A stretch of 64,000 nucleotides of DNA, taken from contig NZ_FOHB01000001.1 of assembly GCF_900111375.1 (NCBI RefSeq), forward strand, positions 62,001 to 126,000, written 5' to 3'. The translations under genes and the position numbers were made by a program. The notes beneath the pieces were generated by a model. That model searched no databases and was not told the origin of the DNA. It was given only the letters and a program-made list of their open reading frames with translations. The stretch comes from Pedococcus cremeus. Lineage in GTDB: Bacteria > Actinomycetota > Actinomycetes > Actinomycetales > Dermatophilaceae. This document shows, one piece after another, positions 63,412 to 64,000 of this stretch (its first letter is position 1; the number at the start of each line of letters is the position of its first letter).

Positions 63412-63786
63412 TCACGCCTCGCGGCGCTTCTGCACGCCGAGCTCGATCTCGGGGCAGTCCTTCCAGAGCCGCTCGAGCTCGTAGAAGTTGCGCTCCTCGT
63501 CGTGCTGGACGTGCACCACGATGTCGCCGTAGTCGATGAGCACCCAGCGCCCCTCGCGCTCGCCCTCGCGGCGCACCGGCTTGGCGCCGGTCTCGCGCAG
63601 CTTGTCCTCCACCTCGTCGACGATGGCGCCGACCTGGCGGTCGGTGCTCGCCGACACGATGACGAAGACGTCGGTGAGCGCGAGCTGCTCGCTGACGTCG
63701 ATGGCGGTGATGGTGGTCGCCAGCTTGTCCTCGGCGGCGAGGGCGGCGACCTTGGCGAGGTCGAGGGCGCGTTGCGTTGCGGGCAC
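63412..63786 (-). CDS. rsfS: ribosome silencing factor
   Basis: The 124-residue RsfS/Iojap protein binds uL14 and blocks 30S-50S joining when nutrients are short. Signature sequences are ALTDVFVIVSASTDRQVGAI, VRREGEREGRWVLIDYGDIV and VHVQHDEERNFYELERLW. The GTG at 63786 follows GGAGAG. It follows nadD by seven bases on the same strand, the usual actinobacterial order. Confidence 0.95.
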   Translation of the reverse strand: MPATQRALDLAKVAALAAEDKLATTITAIDVSEQLALTDVFVIVSASTDRQVGAIVDEVEDKLRETGAKPVRREGEREGRWVLIDYGDIVVHVQHDEERNFYELERLWKDCPEIELGVQKRREA

Positions 63787-63793
63787 TGCTCTC

Positions 63794-64000
63794 CTACGTG
63801 TGGTTCCGGGGGCGGCCCGCGATCGCGCGGTCCGCGGCATACAGGTGGTACTTGTTGATGTACTGCACGACCCCGTCGGGGACGAGGTACCAGATCGGCT
63901 CGGACCGGCCGACGCGGTCGCGGCAGTCGGTGGAGCTGATCGCCATCGCGGGCACCTCCTGCAGGGTCACGCCGTTCCCCGGCAGGCCCGGGTCGGCGAG
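63794..64000 (-). CDS. nadD: nicotinate-nucleotide adenylyltransferase, C-terminal part
   Basis: The last 68 residues are in the window; the 5' part lies beyond the right edge. In-frame sequence reads [20 protein letters not shown] followed by [20 protein letters not shown], the C-terminal hallmark of NadD (ISST...R...YLVP..V..YI). It adenylates nicotinate mononucleotide in NAD synthesis. It heads the visible operon with rsfS and the phosphatase. Confidence 0.93.
   Translation of the reverse strand, partial: LADPGLPGNGVTLQEVPAMAISSTDCRDRVGRSEPIWYLVPDGVVQYINKYHLYAADRAIAGRPRNHT

Overview
The window is 64 kb of very GC-rich DNA with actinobacterial gene content: nrdR-nrdJ, an actinobacterial-type lexA with SOS boxes, frequent GTG starts, ATGA/GTGA stop-start overlaps, MEDS and DUF4232 proteins. 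The overall set resembles the Intrasporangiaceae/Dermatophilaceae (inference; no search was possible). Almost everything after position 6.3 kb looks like ordinary chromosome. The first 6.1 kb is an accessory defence island.

Layout. 1-6143: a restriction-type island with a Z1-domain helicase-like protein (runs off the left edge, and absent from a simple ATG-to-stop ORF list because its stop lies outside the window), a DUF262 protein, a Vsr mismatch endonuclease and a cytosine-C5 methyltransferase. 6391-9989: the B12-dependent ribonucleotide reductase nrdJ and its repressor nrdR, preceded by a structured, repeat-rich 0.7 kb spacer. 10667-15334: a GNAT enzyme, two paralogous lipoproteins (one apparently frameshifted) and secreted or membrane proteins. 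15382-20634: an LLM-flavin/hemerythrin fusion, an SDR, a DHFR-like protein, an alpha/beta hydrolase and a winged-helix protein. 20663-23530: three MEDS-domain signalling genes in a row. 23692-25432: a TauE-type exporter and a GntR regulator.

25437-37096 is a complete selenocysteine locus: tRNA-Sec (anticodon UCA), selA, selB, divergent selD with a rhodanese gene, an OFA-family transporter, and a formate dehydrogenase operon (alpha, four-cluster Fe-S subunit, NrfD-type membrane subunit). The alpha subunit reads through an in-frame UGA followed by a SECIS-like hairpin, so the locus encodes both the Sec machinery and a client for it.

37189-47434 holds a ZIP transporter, a CHAP endopeptidase, the lexA/LysM SOS pair, two small enzymes, a sirtuin, a glutathione peroxidase, a LysR regulator and comEC. 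47431-53238 holds comEA, plsY, degV and leuS, the last preceded by a short Leu-codon leader peptide and a terminator (probable attenuator). 53248-62481 is mostly membrane, secreted and stress proteins. 62586-64000 holds tRNA-Ala and the nadD-rsfS-phosphatase operon (nadD cut by the right edge).

The most unusual global signal is a dispersed 8-mer, GTATGCCG (or its complement CGGCATAC). I count about 41 copies between 7.85 and 63.84 kb and none in the defence island, although composition alone predicts roughly two in the whole window.
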